From: Aquipseudomonas alcaligenes NBRC 14159
GTDB taxonomy: Bacteria; Pseudomonadota; Gammaproteobacteria; Pseudomonadales; Pseudomonadaceae
DNA: 35,141 nucleotides
Direction: 5' to 3'
Assembly (NCBI RefSeq): GCF_000467105.1
Contig: NZ_BATI01000025.1
Coordinates: 1-35,141 of the forward strand
Of the stretch, positions 19,121-26,467 are shown piece after piece. The position numbers were made by a program, and so were the translations under genes. A model generated the notes under the pieces. That model saw only the letters and a program-made list of their open reading frames with translations. It made no database searches and was not told where the DNA came from. Positions within the stretch are counted from its first letter, which is position 1, and each line of letters starts with the position of its first letter.

Positions 19121-20907
19121 GCTACGACATCATCATCAAGAACGGCCTGTACTTCGATGGCAGCGGCGCCCCCGGCGCGGTCCGCCATGTCGGCATCCGC
19201 GACGGCCGCATCGACGTGCTCAGCCTCAGCCCGCTGGACGAGAGCGGCTGCGCGCAGGTGATCGACGCTGCCGGCAAGTGGGTCACCCCGGGCTTTCTGG
19301 AAATCCACTCGCACTACGACGCCGAGGTGATCGCCGCGCCGGCGCTGAAGGAGTCGGTGCGCCACGGCGTCACCAGCGTGACCATCGGCTCCTGCTCGAT
19401 CAGCATGGTGCTGGCCGAGCCGGAAGACTGCTCGGACCTGTTCACTCGCGTCGAGGCGGTGCCGCGCGAGTACGTGCTGCCGATCCTCCAGGAGAAGAAG
19501 ATCTGGCGCGACGCCGCCGGCTACCGCGCCTTCTACGAGCAGCTGCCGCTGGGGCCGAACGTCAATTCCTTCCTCGGCCACTCCGAGCTGCGCGTGGCGG
19601 TGATGGGCCTGGAGCGTGCCACCCAGAAGATCACGCCGAGCGAGGCCGAGCTGCAGCGCATGGAACAGCTGCTGGAAGAAGCACTGGACGCCGGCTGCAT
19701 CGGCCTGTCGGTGATGACCACGCGCCTGGACAAGATGGACGGCGACCGCGCCTGGTCCAGCCCGCTGCCCTCGACCTTCGCCAGCTGGAAGGAGTTCTCG
19801 CGCCTGTTCGCCATCCTCCGCCGCCGTGGCGCGGTGCTGCAGGGCGCGCCGAACGCGGTGACCAAGGTCAACGTGTTCGCCTTCCTCTGGCAGGCCCACG
19901 GCTGGTTCAGAAAGCCGCTCAAGTGCACCATGCTCACCGCGCTGGATCTCAAGTCACAGCCGCTGCTGCACCGCTTCACCCGCCTCTCCGGCTGGCTGGC
20001 GAACAAGGTGCTGCGCGGCCACTTCCGCTGGCAGACCCTGCCGGCGCCCTTCACCCTGCGCCTGGAAGGGCTCAACGTGAACGCCTTCGAGGAGTTCGGC
20101 GCCGGCGAGATCCTGCGCAACATCAAGGACCCAGACGAGCTCTACGCCAAGGTGCTGGAGCCGGAGTTCCGCGCCCTGTTCAAGAAGCAGGTCAAGGCCA
20201 TCCTCACCAAGGGCCTGTGGCACCGCGACTTCTCCGACTGCTGGGTGACCGAGTGCCCGAACGCGGCCCTGGTCGGCAAGAACTTCAAGCAACTGGGCGA
20301 GGCCCGTGGCCTGGACGCGGTGGACGCCTACTTCGAGCTGGCCTGCCAGTACCGCGAGGCGCTGAAGTGGACCACCTGCTACGGCAACCAGCGCGAGCCG
20401 ATCATGCGCCAGCTGCTGGCCAGCCCCTGGACCCACCCCGGCTTCGCCGATTCCGGCGCGCACCTGCGCTCGATCGCCCAGTACAACTTCCCGCTGCGCT
20501 TCCTCAAGTACGTGCGTGATGCGCAGCTGGCCGGCGCGCCCTTCATGGAGCTGGGCCAGGCGGTGCGCCGCTGCAGCGGCGAACTGGCCGACTTCATCGG
20601 CGTGGACGCCGGCTATATCCGCGTCGGCGACCGCGCCGACCTGGTGATCGTCAACCCCGAGGGCCTGACCGCGGAGCTGGACGCCATCGCCGAGGCGCCG
20701 ATGGAAGTGCTCGGCCTGGTTCGGGTGGTCAAACGCAACGACGCGGCGGTCGAGCTGACCCTGATCAACGGCCATATCGCCTACCAGCGCGGCCAGGAAT
20801 ACCCGGACGACCTCGGCAAGGCGAAGCGCTACGGCCGCTTCCTGCCGGCCCGCGACGTGCTGCCGCGCAAGGCACCCGCAGGCGCGCTGCAGCCCGCCAG
20901 CGCCTGA
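19117..20907 (+). CDS. D-aminoacylase-like amidohydrolase (Amidohydrolase_3)
   Basis: 596 aa, longer than D-aminoacylase (about 480). N-terminal beta-sandwich: DIIIKNGLYFDGSGAPG and VIDAAGKWVTPGFLEIHSHYD, with metal-type His64 and His66. Cys93 in GSCSISM aligns with the metal Cys96 of D-aminoacylase. FADSGAHLRS carries the catalytic Asp, and GDRADLVIVNPE closes the sandwich. The D-aminoacylase THxR and SHxK histidines are not recognisable: the stretch after RRRGAVLQ reads GAPNAV, and KCTMLTALDLKS has no His. From memory the whole protein resembles a long mycobacterial group (for example M. tuberculosis Rv2913c). It probably hydrolyses an N-acyl or cyclic amide bond, with the substrate unknown. 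It is the last gene of the operon, followed by a REP pair. Confidence 0.85.
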   Translation: MSYDIIIKNGLYFDGSGAPGAVRHVGIRDGRIDVLSLSPLDESGCAQVIDAAGKWVTPGFLEIHSHYDAEVIAAPALKESVRHGVTSVTIGSCSISMVLAEPEDCSDLFTRVEAVPREYVLPILQEKKIWRDAAGYRAFYEQLPLGPNVNSFLGHSELRVAVMGLERATQKITPSEAELQRMEQLLEEALDAGCIGLSVMTTRLDKMDGDRAWSSPLPSTFASWKEFSRLFAILRRRGAVLQGAPNAVTKVNVFAFLWQAHGWFRKPLKCTMLTALDLKSQPLLHRFTRLSGWLANKVLRGHFRWQTLPAPFTLRLEGLNVNAFEEFGAGEILRNIKDPDELYAKVLEPEFRALFKKQVKAILTKGLWHRDFSDCWVTECPNAALVGKNFKQLGEARGLDAVDAYFELACQYREALKWTTCYGNQREPIMRQLLASPWTHPGFADSGAHLRSIAQYNFPLRFLKYVRDAQLAGAPFMELGQAVRRCSGELADFIGVDAGYIRVGDRADLVIVNPEGLTAELDAIAEAPMEVLGLVRVVKRNDAAVELTLINGHIAYQRGQEYPDDLGKAKRYGRFLPARDVLPRKAPAGALQPASA

Positions 20908-20909
20908 TC

Positions 20910-20966
20910 TAGCCCGGATGCAATCCGGGAATGGAGTGGCCTGCCTCCCGGATTGCATCCGGGCTA
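20910..20966. repeat. REPIN-like nested palindrome
   Basis: TAGCCCGGATGCAATCCGGG (20910-20929) and its exact reverse complement (20947-20966) flank a 17-bp centre, and one more base pair extends the stem to 21 bp. Each arm is itself a palindrome (CCCGGAT-GCA-ATCCGGG). This is the layout of paired REP sequences found between Pseudomonas genes. It also gives a very stable hairpin at the end of the FMO operon. Confidence 0.85.
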
Positions 20967-21271
20967 CGAAGCCAACGACTAACCACGAACCATCCCCTCT
21001 CCCGTTCACGGGAGAGGGCTAGGGAGAGGGCCAAGCCCTCATCATTCACCAGGTGCCGCCAAGAGCACCGTCTCCCGGAACGCTGCCCAGCGCACCGGTT
21101 CAGCACCCGCTCGCGGCCGCCCTGTCGGCAGCCAAGTATTCGTCGGCAAGCCTGCCGCAGCGGGTGCCCCTTCCTGTCGATTCAGCCCCTCTATCACGCT
21201 TATCGGCTGACCAGCCCCGCTGCGCGGAGTTAACATGCCGCCAGCCCGATGAATCGACCGTGAGAAATCCG
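20967..21271 (+). other. Intergenic region upstream of the DAHP synthase gene
   Basis: Apart from the palindrome at 20995-21018, no gene is supported. A possible promoter is CTGACC (21207-21212), an 18-bp spacer and TAACAT (21231-21236), each hexamer matching consensus at 4 of 6 positions. This would leave a leader of about 30 nt before the ATG at 21272. An in-frame open stretch runs through this region but reads as low-complexity Pro/Ala/Ser sequence unlike the enzyme family. Confidence 0.4.
20995..21018. repeat. Short pyrimidine-rich palindromic repeat
   Basis: CCCTCTCCCG (20995-21004), loop TTCA, CGGGAGAGGG (21009-21018). The core is shared with the hairpin at 13453-13485. An unpaired GGGAGAGGG copy follows at 21022-21030, suggesting a degraded second unit. 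Confidence 0.7.
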
Positions 21272-22615
21272 ATGTCCGCCTGGAGTCCCGAAAGCTGGAG
21301 AGGCAAGCCCATCCAGCAGCAGCCGCAGTACCCCGATGCCGCCCACCTGGCCCGCGTGGAGCAGACCCTGGCCGGCTATCCGCCACTGGTGTTCGCCGGC
21401 GAAGCCCGCGAGCTGCGCCGCCAGTTCGCCGAAGTGACCCAGGGCCGCGCCTTCCTGCTGCAGGGCGGCGACTGCGCCGAGAGCTTCGCCGAGTTCAGCG
21501 CGGCGAAGATCCGCGACACCTTCAAGGTGCTACTGCAGATGGCCATCGTCATGACCTTCGCCGCCGGCTGCCCGGTGGTCAAGGTCGGGCGCATGGCCGG
21601 CCAGTTCGCCAAACCGCGCTCGGCCAATGACGAGACCCTCGGCGGCGTGACTCTGCCGGCCTACCGCGGCGATATCGTCAATGGCATCGAGTTCGACGCC
21701 GCCAGCCGCGTGCCGGACCCGGAGCGCCTGCTGCAGGCCTACCACCAGGCCACCGCCAGCCTCAACCTGCTGCGCGCCTTCGCCCAGGGCGGCTTCGCCG
21801 ACGTGCACCAGGTGCACCAGTGGAACCTCGACTTCATCGCCAATTCAGCCCTCTCCGAGAAGTACCACCAGCTGGCCACCCGCATCGACGAGACCCTCGC
21901 CTTCATGCGCGCGGTCGGCATGGACAGCGCGCCGCAGCTGCGCGAAGTCAGCTTCTTCACCGCCCACGAGGCGCTGCTGCTGGGCTACGAGCAGGCCTTC
22001 GTGCGCCAGGACAGCCTCACCGGGCGCTGGTACGACTGCTCCGCGCACATGCTGTGGATCGGCGACCGTACCCGCCAGCTGGACGGCGCCCACGTCGAGT
22101 TCATGCGCGGCATCGAGAACCCCATCGGGGTCAAGGTCGGCCCGAGCATGGACCCGGACGAGCTGATCCGCCTGATCGACATCCTCAATCCGGACAACGA
22201 CCCGGGCCGCCTCAACCTGATCGTACGCATGGGCGCCGACAAGGTCGAGGCGCACTTCCCGCGCCTGCTGCGCAAGGTCAAGGAAGAAGGCCGCCAGGTG
22301 CTGTGGAGTTCCGACCCCATGCACGGCAACACCATCAAGGCGTCCAGCGGCTACAAGACCCGCGACTTCGCGCAGATCCTCTCGGAGGTCAAGCAGTTCT
22401 TCCAGGTGCACCGCGCCGAGGGTACCGTGGCCGGCGGCATCCATATCGAGATGACCGGGCAGAACGTCACCGAGTGCATCGGCGGCTCGCGGCCGATCAC
22501 CGAGGCCGGCCTGTCCGACCGCTACCACACGCACTGCGACCCCCGCATGAATGCCGACCAGTCGCTGGAGCTGGCCTTCATGATCGCCGAGACGCTCAAG
22601 CAGGCCAGGGCCTGA
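21272..22615 (+). CDS. Class II (plant-type) DAHP synthase
   Basis: 447 aa. Condenses phosphoenolpyruvate and erythrose-4-phosphate to DAHP, the first step of the shikimate pathway. Class II features: [22 protein letters not shown] start, [15 protein letters not shown] with metal Cys68, [14 protein letters not shown], and [20 protein letters not shown] with a metal His. [19 protein letters not shown] supplies a metal Glu and [17 protein letters not shown] a metal Asp. This is the complete Cys/His/Glu/Asp set known from the M. tuberculosis enzyme. The ATG at 21272 fits the family; GTGAGA is a weak ribosome site. Pseudomonads also have class I AroF/G-type enzymes, so this one may feed secondary metabolism or basal supply; from memory it is the PA2843 equivalent. 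It ends 13 bp from the convergent regulator gene. Confidence 0.95.
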   Translation: MSAWSPESWRGKPIQQQPQYPDAAHLARVEQTLAGYPPLVFAGEARELRRQFAEVTQGRAFLLQGGDCAESFAEFSAAKIRDTFKVLLQMAIVMTFAAGCPVVKVGRMAGQFAKPRSANDETLGGVTLPAYRGDIVNGIEFDAASRVPDPERLLQAYHQATASLNLLRAFAQGGFADVHQVHQWNLDFIANSALSEKYHQLATRIDETLAFMRAVGMDSAPQLREVSFFTAHEALLLGYEQAFVRQDSLTGRWYDCSAHMLWIGDRTRQLDGAHVEFMRGIENPIGVKVGPSMDPDELIRLIDILNPDNDPGRLNLIVRMGADKVEAHFPRLLRKVKEEGRQVLWSSDPMHGNTIKASSGYKTRDFAQILSEVKQFFQVHRAEGTVAGGIHIEMTGQNVTECIGGSRPITEAGLSDRYHTHCDPRMNADQSLELAFMIAETLKQARA

Positions 22616-22628
22616 GCCATGGCGCCGC

Positions 22629-23594
22629 TTAGCCGGCGCGGGCCTGGAACTTCTTGCGGTAGGCAGCCGGCAGCAGGCCGACGCGCTGCTGGAACAGGCG
22701 GCGGAACGAGTTGCTGTCCTCGTAGCCGACCGCGAAGGTAATGCTGTCGAGGCTCATGCGCGTGGTTTCCAGCAGTTGCTTGGCCTTCTCCAGACGCAAG
22801 GTCTGCAGATAGGCCAGCGGCGTGTAGCCGGTGGCCTCCTTGAAGCGCCGCTTGAAATTGCGCACGCCGAAACCGAAGCGCCCGGCCAGCTCGTCGATCA
22901 GCAGCGGCTGGCCGAAGTGCTCGTCCAGCCAGTTCTGCACCCGCAGGATGTCGGCGTCGCCGTGGCTCTTAGGCATCGACCACAGCACATAGGAAGACTG
23001 CTCGCTGCGCACGTTGTCGATCAGCAGGTAGCGGCTGCACAGCTGCGCCAGCTCCAGCGAGGCGAAGCGCCGCACCAGGTGCAGCAGCAGGTCCACCGCC
23101 GCGCTGGCGCCGCCACTGCTGATCAGGTGATTGTCCTCGCAGAGGATCTGCCGCTCGTCCAGCAGCGCATCCGGGTAGCGCCGGCGAAACAGCTCGGCAA
23201 AGGCCCAGTGCGTGGTGGCACGGGTGCCGCCCAGCAGATCGGCCTCGGCGAGCATGAAGGTGGCAGTACACATCGCCGCCAGCACCGCGCCCTGGGCATG
23301 CTGCTGGCGCAGCCAGTCGCGGTAGCGATGAAAGCCGGGCAAGGCCTCGCGCAGGGTGAAGAGAAACCCGGGAATCAGCACCAGATCGGTTCGCGCCACC
23401 TGCTCGAGCGCCACCTCGGCCTGCAGCGCCTGGCCGCTCAGCGAAGGCACGGGCAGGCCGTCATGGGACGCCACCACCACCTCGAACAGAGGCTCGCCGG
23501 CATCGGCGAACAGGTTGGCGGCGCGCAGTATTTCCAGGGCCATGGTGGCGCTGGCGGCGGAACAGTGGTCGGCGAGCAGAAGGGTCACGTGCAT
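22629..23594 (-). CDS. GlxA-type AraC regulator with DJ-1/PfpI domain
   Basis: 321 aa. The N-terminal class I glutamine amidotransferase-like (DJ-1/PfpI) domain spans about 1-190: LVLIPGF (71-77), the nucleophile-elbow Cys109 in AAMCTATFMLAEADLLGG, and ATTHWAFAELF with His129 next to it. Members such as GbdR and CdhR use this domain to sense small metabolites rather than for catalysis. The C-terminal AraC domain (about 220-318) has the first HTH at LLIDELAGRFGFGVRNFKRRFKEATGYTP and the second at SLDSITFAVGYEDSNSFRRLFQQRVGLLPAAYR. The gene is divergent from the thioesterase gene with a 20-bp palindrome in the shared promoter, so it probably controls that gene and itself. The ligand is unknown. 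Confidence 0.92.
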   Translation of the reverse strand: MHVTLLLADHCSAASATMALEILRAANLFADAGEPLFEVVVASHDGLPVPSLSGQALQAEVALEQVARTDLVLIPGFLFTLREALPGFHRYRDWLRQQHAQGAVLAAMCTATFMLAEADLLGGTRATTHWAFAELFRRRYPDALLDERQILCEDNHLISSGGASAAVDLLLHLVRRFASLELAQLCSRYLLIDNVRSEQSSYVLWSMPKSHGDADILRVQNWLDEHFGQPLLIDELAGRFGFGVRNFKRRFKEATGYTPLAYLQTLRLEKAKQLLETTRMSLDSITFAVGYEDSNSFRRLFQQRVGLLPAAYRKKFQARAG

Positions 23595-23616
23595 GGCGGG
23601 CTTTGCAGATTTCGCA

Positions 23617-23636
23617 TGGATAAAGTCATTTATCCA
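23617..23636. promoter_or_regulatory. 20-bp perfect palindrome between divergent genes
   Basis: TGGATAAA (23617-23624), GTCA, TTTATCCA (23629-23636): a perfect 8-bp inverted repeat with a 4-bp centre. It lies in the 103-bp gap between the GlxA-type regulator and the thioesterase, in an AT-rich patch. A candidate operator; the binding protein is not identified. Confidence 0.6.
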
Positions 23637-23697
23637 CCTACCTTAACGCAATGCCAGTCCCTAGAGTGCTCCGGCCATCCCGCCAACGGACTTCCTC

Positions 23698-24252
23698 ATG
23701 AATCTCTGGTTCCGCCTGCTCCTCATGCTCCTGCGCCGCCCCTGGCGCGAGCCGGCCCACGCCCTGTCGACCACCGTCGTGCGCATGCGCGTGTGGCCGC
23801 TGGACCTCGACTTCAATCGCCACGTCACCAACGGGCGCTACTTCACCCTGGCCGACGTCGGCCGCATGGACTACGTGCTGCGCAGCGGCGCCTTCCGCGT
23901 CGCCCTGCGCCACCGCGCGCTGCCCATCGTCGGTGACACCTGGGGCAAGTTCCGCCGCGAGCTGAAGCTGTTCGAAGCCTTCGAAATCCACACCCGCATG
24001 CTCGGCTGGGACGACAAGTGGAGCTTCGTCGAGCACCGCTTCGTCAGCGGCGGACGCACGGTGGGGGTGATCGTCATTCGCGGGCTGTTCCGCTCCGCAA
24101 ACGGCACCGTATCGCCCTGCGAGTTCGCCCGCGGCATGGGGCTGGACGAGCGCTCGCCGGATATGCCCGCCTGGCTGCGCGAGTGGTCGGCCAGCTGCGA
24201 CGACATGAGCGTGCAACTGCGCCAGGAAGAGGGGTTGGGGCTCGCGCCTTAA
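23698..24252 (+). CDS. Hotdog-fold acyl-CoA thioesterase-like protein
   Basis: 184 aa. The N terminus (MNLWFRLLLMLLRRPW) is a short amphipathic/hydrophobic stretch that may touch the membrane. The hotdog core begins RVWPLDLDFNRHVTNGRYFTLADVGRMDY, where Asp38, Asn40, His42 and Asn45 form the DxDxNxHxxN pattern of the 4HBT/THEM6-like group and include the active-site acid. GDTWGKFRRELKLFEAFEIHTRMLGWDDKWSFVEHRFV is the typical second half of the fold. It probably hydrolyses acyl-CoA thioesters; chain specificity cannot be read. It is divergent from the GlxA-type regulator and likely controlled by it through the intervening palindrome. A clear ribosome site is not seen (GGA at about 23687). Confidence 0.82.
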   Translation: MNLWFRLLLMLLRRPWREPAHALSTTVVRMRVWPLDLDFNRHVTNGRYFTLADVGRMDYVLRSGAFRVALRHRALPIVGDTWGKFRRELKLFEAFEIHTRMLGWDDKWSFVEHRFVSGGRTVGVIVIRGLFRSANGTVSPCEFARGMGLDERSPDMPAWLREWSASCDDMSVQLRQEEGLGLAP

Positions 24253-24381
24253 CCCCGCCGATCGGCCATAGCGCGACCCGGGTCACACTCTCGCCAGGGT
24301 CGCATCGCCGACAATAGCGCGCTGGCCGGATGCCAACGCGGCTCGGCCCCTTCTATCGCTTCACCTTCAAGGACGATGACC

Positions 24382-25134
24382 ATGAAACTGCAGTTCTCCC
24401 TTTCCGCCCTCGCCCTGGCCACCCTGCTCAGCGGCTGCCAGAACATGAGCCCGGACGCGATGCTCAGCACCGGCCTGCAGGCCATGCAGGCCGCCACTCT
24501 GAGCGATGCCGAAGTGAAGAGCATGGCCGACGAGGCCTGCATGCAGATGGACTACGAAGCGCCCATCGCCCCGGCAGACAGCGAATACAGCCGGCGCCTG
24601 GACAAGATCGCCGCCAACCTCGGCAGCCAGGTCAACGGCACCCCGGTCAACTACAAGGTCTACCTGACCGACGAGGTCAACGCCTGGGCCATGGCCAACG
24701 GCTGCGTGCGCGTCTACAGCGGCCTGATGGACCTGATGAACGACAACGAAGTGGAAGGCGTGCTCGGCCACGAGATGGGCCACGTCGCCCTCGGCCACAC
24801 CAAGAAGGCCATGCAGGCCGCCTATGCCACCTCGGTGGCGCGCGGCGCCGCAGCCTCCTCCGGCAACGGCGCGGTCGCCGCCCTGTCCGCCTCGCAGCTG
24901 GGTGACCTGGGCGAGGAACTGGTCAATGCGCAGTTCTCCCAGTCCCAGGAAAGCGATGCCGACGACTTCTCCTTCGACCTGCTGAAGAAGCGCGGCATCC
25001 CGCTGCAGGGCCTGGCCAGCGCCTTCGACAAGCTGGCCCAGCTGGGCGGCGGCGACAGCAGCATGTTCGACTCCCACCCGGGCTCGGCCGACCGCGCCGC
25101 GCATATCCGCCAGCGCATCGCTGCCGAGCAGTAA
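24382..25134 (+). CDS. Periplasmic M48 metalloprotease lipoprotein (LoiP/YcaL-like)
   Basis: 250 aa. A lipoprotein signal peptide ends in LLSGC with lipidated Cys19. After it comes an M48C protease domain: HEMGH at 130-134, the third zinc ligand Glu190 in QSQESDADDFSFDLL, and the NAWAMANGCVRVYSGLMDLM lead-in (100-119) typical of the family. Residues 20-21 after the Cys are Gln-Asn, so outer-membrane sorting is expected. E. coli LoiP and YcaL degrade misassembled outer-membrane proteins. The second ATG (24382) is chosen over 24376 because AAGGAC at 24369-24374 is 8 bases from it but only 2 from the first. It is a single gene followed by a strong terminator. Confidence 0.93.
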   Translation: MKLQFSLSALALATLLSGCQNMSPDAMLSTGLQAMQAATLSDAEVKSMADEACMQMDYEAPIAPADSEYSRRLDKIAANLGSQVNGTPVNYKVYLTDEVNAWAMANGCVRVYSGLMDLMNDNEVEGVLGHEMGHVALGHTKKAMQAAYATSVARGAAASSGNGAVAALSASQLGDLGEELVNAQFSQSQESDADDFSFDLLKKRGIPLQGLASAFDKLAQLGGGDSSMFDSHPGSADRAAHIRQRIAAEQ

Positions 25135-25137
25135 GCA

Positions 25138-25172
25138 ATAGAAGGGGCCGCAACAGCGGCCCCTTCTGTTTT
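25138..25172 (+). terminator. Intrinsic terminator after the M48 protease gene
   Basis: GAAGGGGCCGC (25141-25151), AACA, GCGGCCCCTTC (25156-25166): a perfect 11-bp stem followed by TGTTTT. It separates the protease gene from the LprI-like gene, which starts 13 bp later. Confidence 0.9.
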
Positions 25173-25184
25173 CAGGAGCCATTC

Positions 25185-25592
25185 ATGCTCAGACTGCATG
25201 CCCTGTCGATCGGCTTTCTGCTGCCATTTGCCTTACAGGCAGCAGCAGTCGATCTGAATGATATTTCCACTCGCTACGAAGACTGTATCCGGACCAATCC
25301 GCAAAAACTAAGCGCCGCGGCAGTGTGTGCCGAAGGCGCCTCGGAGTCGGCGAAGAAGGAGATGAACCGCGTCTACCAGCGCCTCTATCTCAAGCTACAG
25401 CAGACATCGCAAGAGGATGCTCAGCAACTCGAAAATGCACAGAAGGCCTGGCTCATCTATCGCAACGAGCATTGCGACATGCTGGGCAAGTATGACGGCT
25501 CTCCGATGTACACCATCTGCCCAATGAAGCTGAACATCGACAGAGTCGCCGAGCTGCAACTCCTGCTCGACAGTGGCGACCAGGGCTTCTAA
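25185..25592 (+). CDS. LprI-like (DUF1311) secreted protein
   Basis: 135 aa. Signal peptide of about 21 residues (LHALSIGFLLPFALQAAA). The mature part carries SAKKEMNRVYQRLYLKLQQTSQEDAQQLENAQKAWLIYRNEHCDM, the core of the DUF1311/LprI N-terminal domain: an antiparallel helical pair with the W-xx-YR-xx-C signature. LprI of M. tuberculosis is a lysozyme inhibitor; most proteobacterial members are uncharacterised. Four cysteines (34, 48, 97, 112) could form two disulfides in the periplasm. CAGGAG lies 8-9 bases before the ATG. Its codon bias is slightly weaker than its neighbours. The function as an inhibitor is inference from the family name only. Confidence 0.82.
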   Translation: MLRLHALSIGFLLPFALQAAAVDLNDISTRYEDCIRTNPQKLSAAAVCAEGASESAKKEMNRVYQRLYLKLQQTSQEDAQQLENAQKAWLIYRNEHCDMLGKYDGSPMYTICPMKLNIDRVAELQLLLDSGDQGF

Positions 25593-25655
25593 TCGCACAA
25601 TCAGCGCTGCGGGAAACAGGCTGAATATCCCGCGGCAAACTCAGCAGTCTGCTCG

Positions 25656-26120
25656 TCAGCCTTGAGTGACAACCGCATCCGGCGCCGCAAAAGCCTGGCG
25701 AAAGCCGAAGGCATGGGCACTGGGACCATGCTCGCGCAGGTGCGCCAGACGCTCGGCTGCCTCTTCCACGCCAGGGCGATGGCCGGCCGGCACCCACCAC
25801 AGCACCATGTGCGCCTGCTCGGCCTTGTCGAACCACTCGCGACGGCGCTTGAGCATCTCGCTGTGGGCGGACTTGTAGACGTAGTCGCTGAGCGACTGCA
25901 CATCGCGCCACAGCGACAGATTGACCAGCACCGCCGCACCGAACGGGCGGATCGCGGTGGCGTCGCCGGCCTCGTCCTGCAAGCGCCAGAGATAACCCGG
26001 CGAGGCCTCGGCCAGGGCATTGATGCGCTCCAGGTTGGCGACGAAGTCGGCCATGCCGGGCGACTCCAGCGGCTCGCGCAGCATGGCGATATTCAGCTGG
26101 GCCAGGTGATAACGGGACAT
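25656..26120 (-). CDS. DUF3291 family protein
   Basis: 154 aa. Matches the DUF3291 pattern: MSRYHLAQLNIAMLREPLESPGMADFVANLERINALAEASPGYLWRLQDEAGDATAIRPFG at the N terminus, then LVNLSLWRDVQSLSDYVYKSAHSEMLKRRREWFDK. These are related to dimeric alpha-beta-barrel (antibiotic-biosynthesis-monooxygenase-like) proteins. The HMVLWWVPAGHRPGVEEAAERLAHLREHGPS segment is a strong family signature. No activity is established. The ATG at 26120 has AAGGAG about 5 bases upstream; the longer frame to 26183 is rejected. It lies 43 bp after the DUF1127 gene on the same strand and is likely cotranscribed. Confidence 0.85.
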   Translation of the reverse strand: MSRYHLAQLNIAMLREPLESPGMADFVANLERINALAEASPGYLWRLQDEAGDATAIRPFGAAVLVNLSLWRDVQSLSDYVYKSAHSEMLKRRREWFDKAEQAHMVLWWVPAGHRPGVEEAAERLAHLREHGPSAHAFGFRQAFAAPDAVVTQG

Positions 26121-26163
26121 CGGAACTCCTTGTGAGTGAATCTGCACGGCGGTGCGGTGGGCT

Positions 26164-26400
26164 TCAACGCTTGAACGGATCATCCCAGAATGGCCGTTCG
26201 CTCTCCTGCTGCACGTCGGCGCGACTCAAGCCCAGATCCTTGAGCGCCGCATCGTCCAGCATGGCGAGCTGCCGGCGCTGCCTGGCCAACTGATTCCAGC
26301 GCTTGAGCCGCAGCCAGAGTGCCTCCATGCCGATGGCCGGCAGCACCCGCGCGAAAGCGACCGAGCGAGCCATTGCATAACCTTTCTGACGTTTCATCAT
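26164..26400 (-). CDS. DUF1127 small protein
   Basis: 78 aa. The C-terminal half, LKRWNQLARQRRQLAMLDDAALKDLGLSRADVQQESERPFWDD, is the DUF1127 domain: Arg-rich helix, LxxLDDxxLKDLGLSRxDV, then the ERPFW end. Small DUF1127 proteins in other bacteria have been linked to RNA binding and phosphate or stress responses. The start is placed at 26400 (ATGATG) behind AGGGAGGG; the second ATG at 26397 or the one at 26373 are alternatives. It is divergent from a LysR regulator, an arrangement common for DUF1127 genes in pseudomonads, so regulation by that protein is likely. Confidence 0.85.
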   Translation of the reverse strand: MMKRQKGYAMARSVAFARVLPAIGMEALWLRLKRWNQLARQRRQLAMLDDAALKDLGLSRADVQQESERPFWDDPFKR

Positions 26401-26467
26401 CGCGCCCTCCCTGTGGGTTGGCGCCAGTCTCCATTCGCGCTTAAGATCAATCCAACGAATGTTTCTT

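Noticed and set aside
19014..20519. 501-codon plus-strand frame overlapping the amidohydrolase
   Set aside because: Arg/Pro/Gly-rich +1 shadow; the overlapping frame at 19117-20907 has clear family motifs.
20910..21030. CRISPR-like repeats
   Set aside because: The repeats are inverted arms and single palindromes, not regularly spaced direct repeats with spacers.
21053..21271. 73-residue N-terminal extension of the DAHP synthase
   Set aside because: Pro/Ser/Ala-rich sequence over an intergenic repeat region; the family start is MSAWSPESW at 21272.
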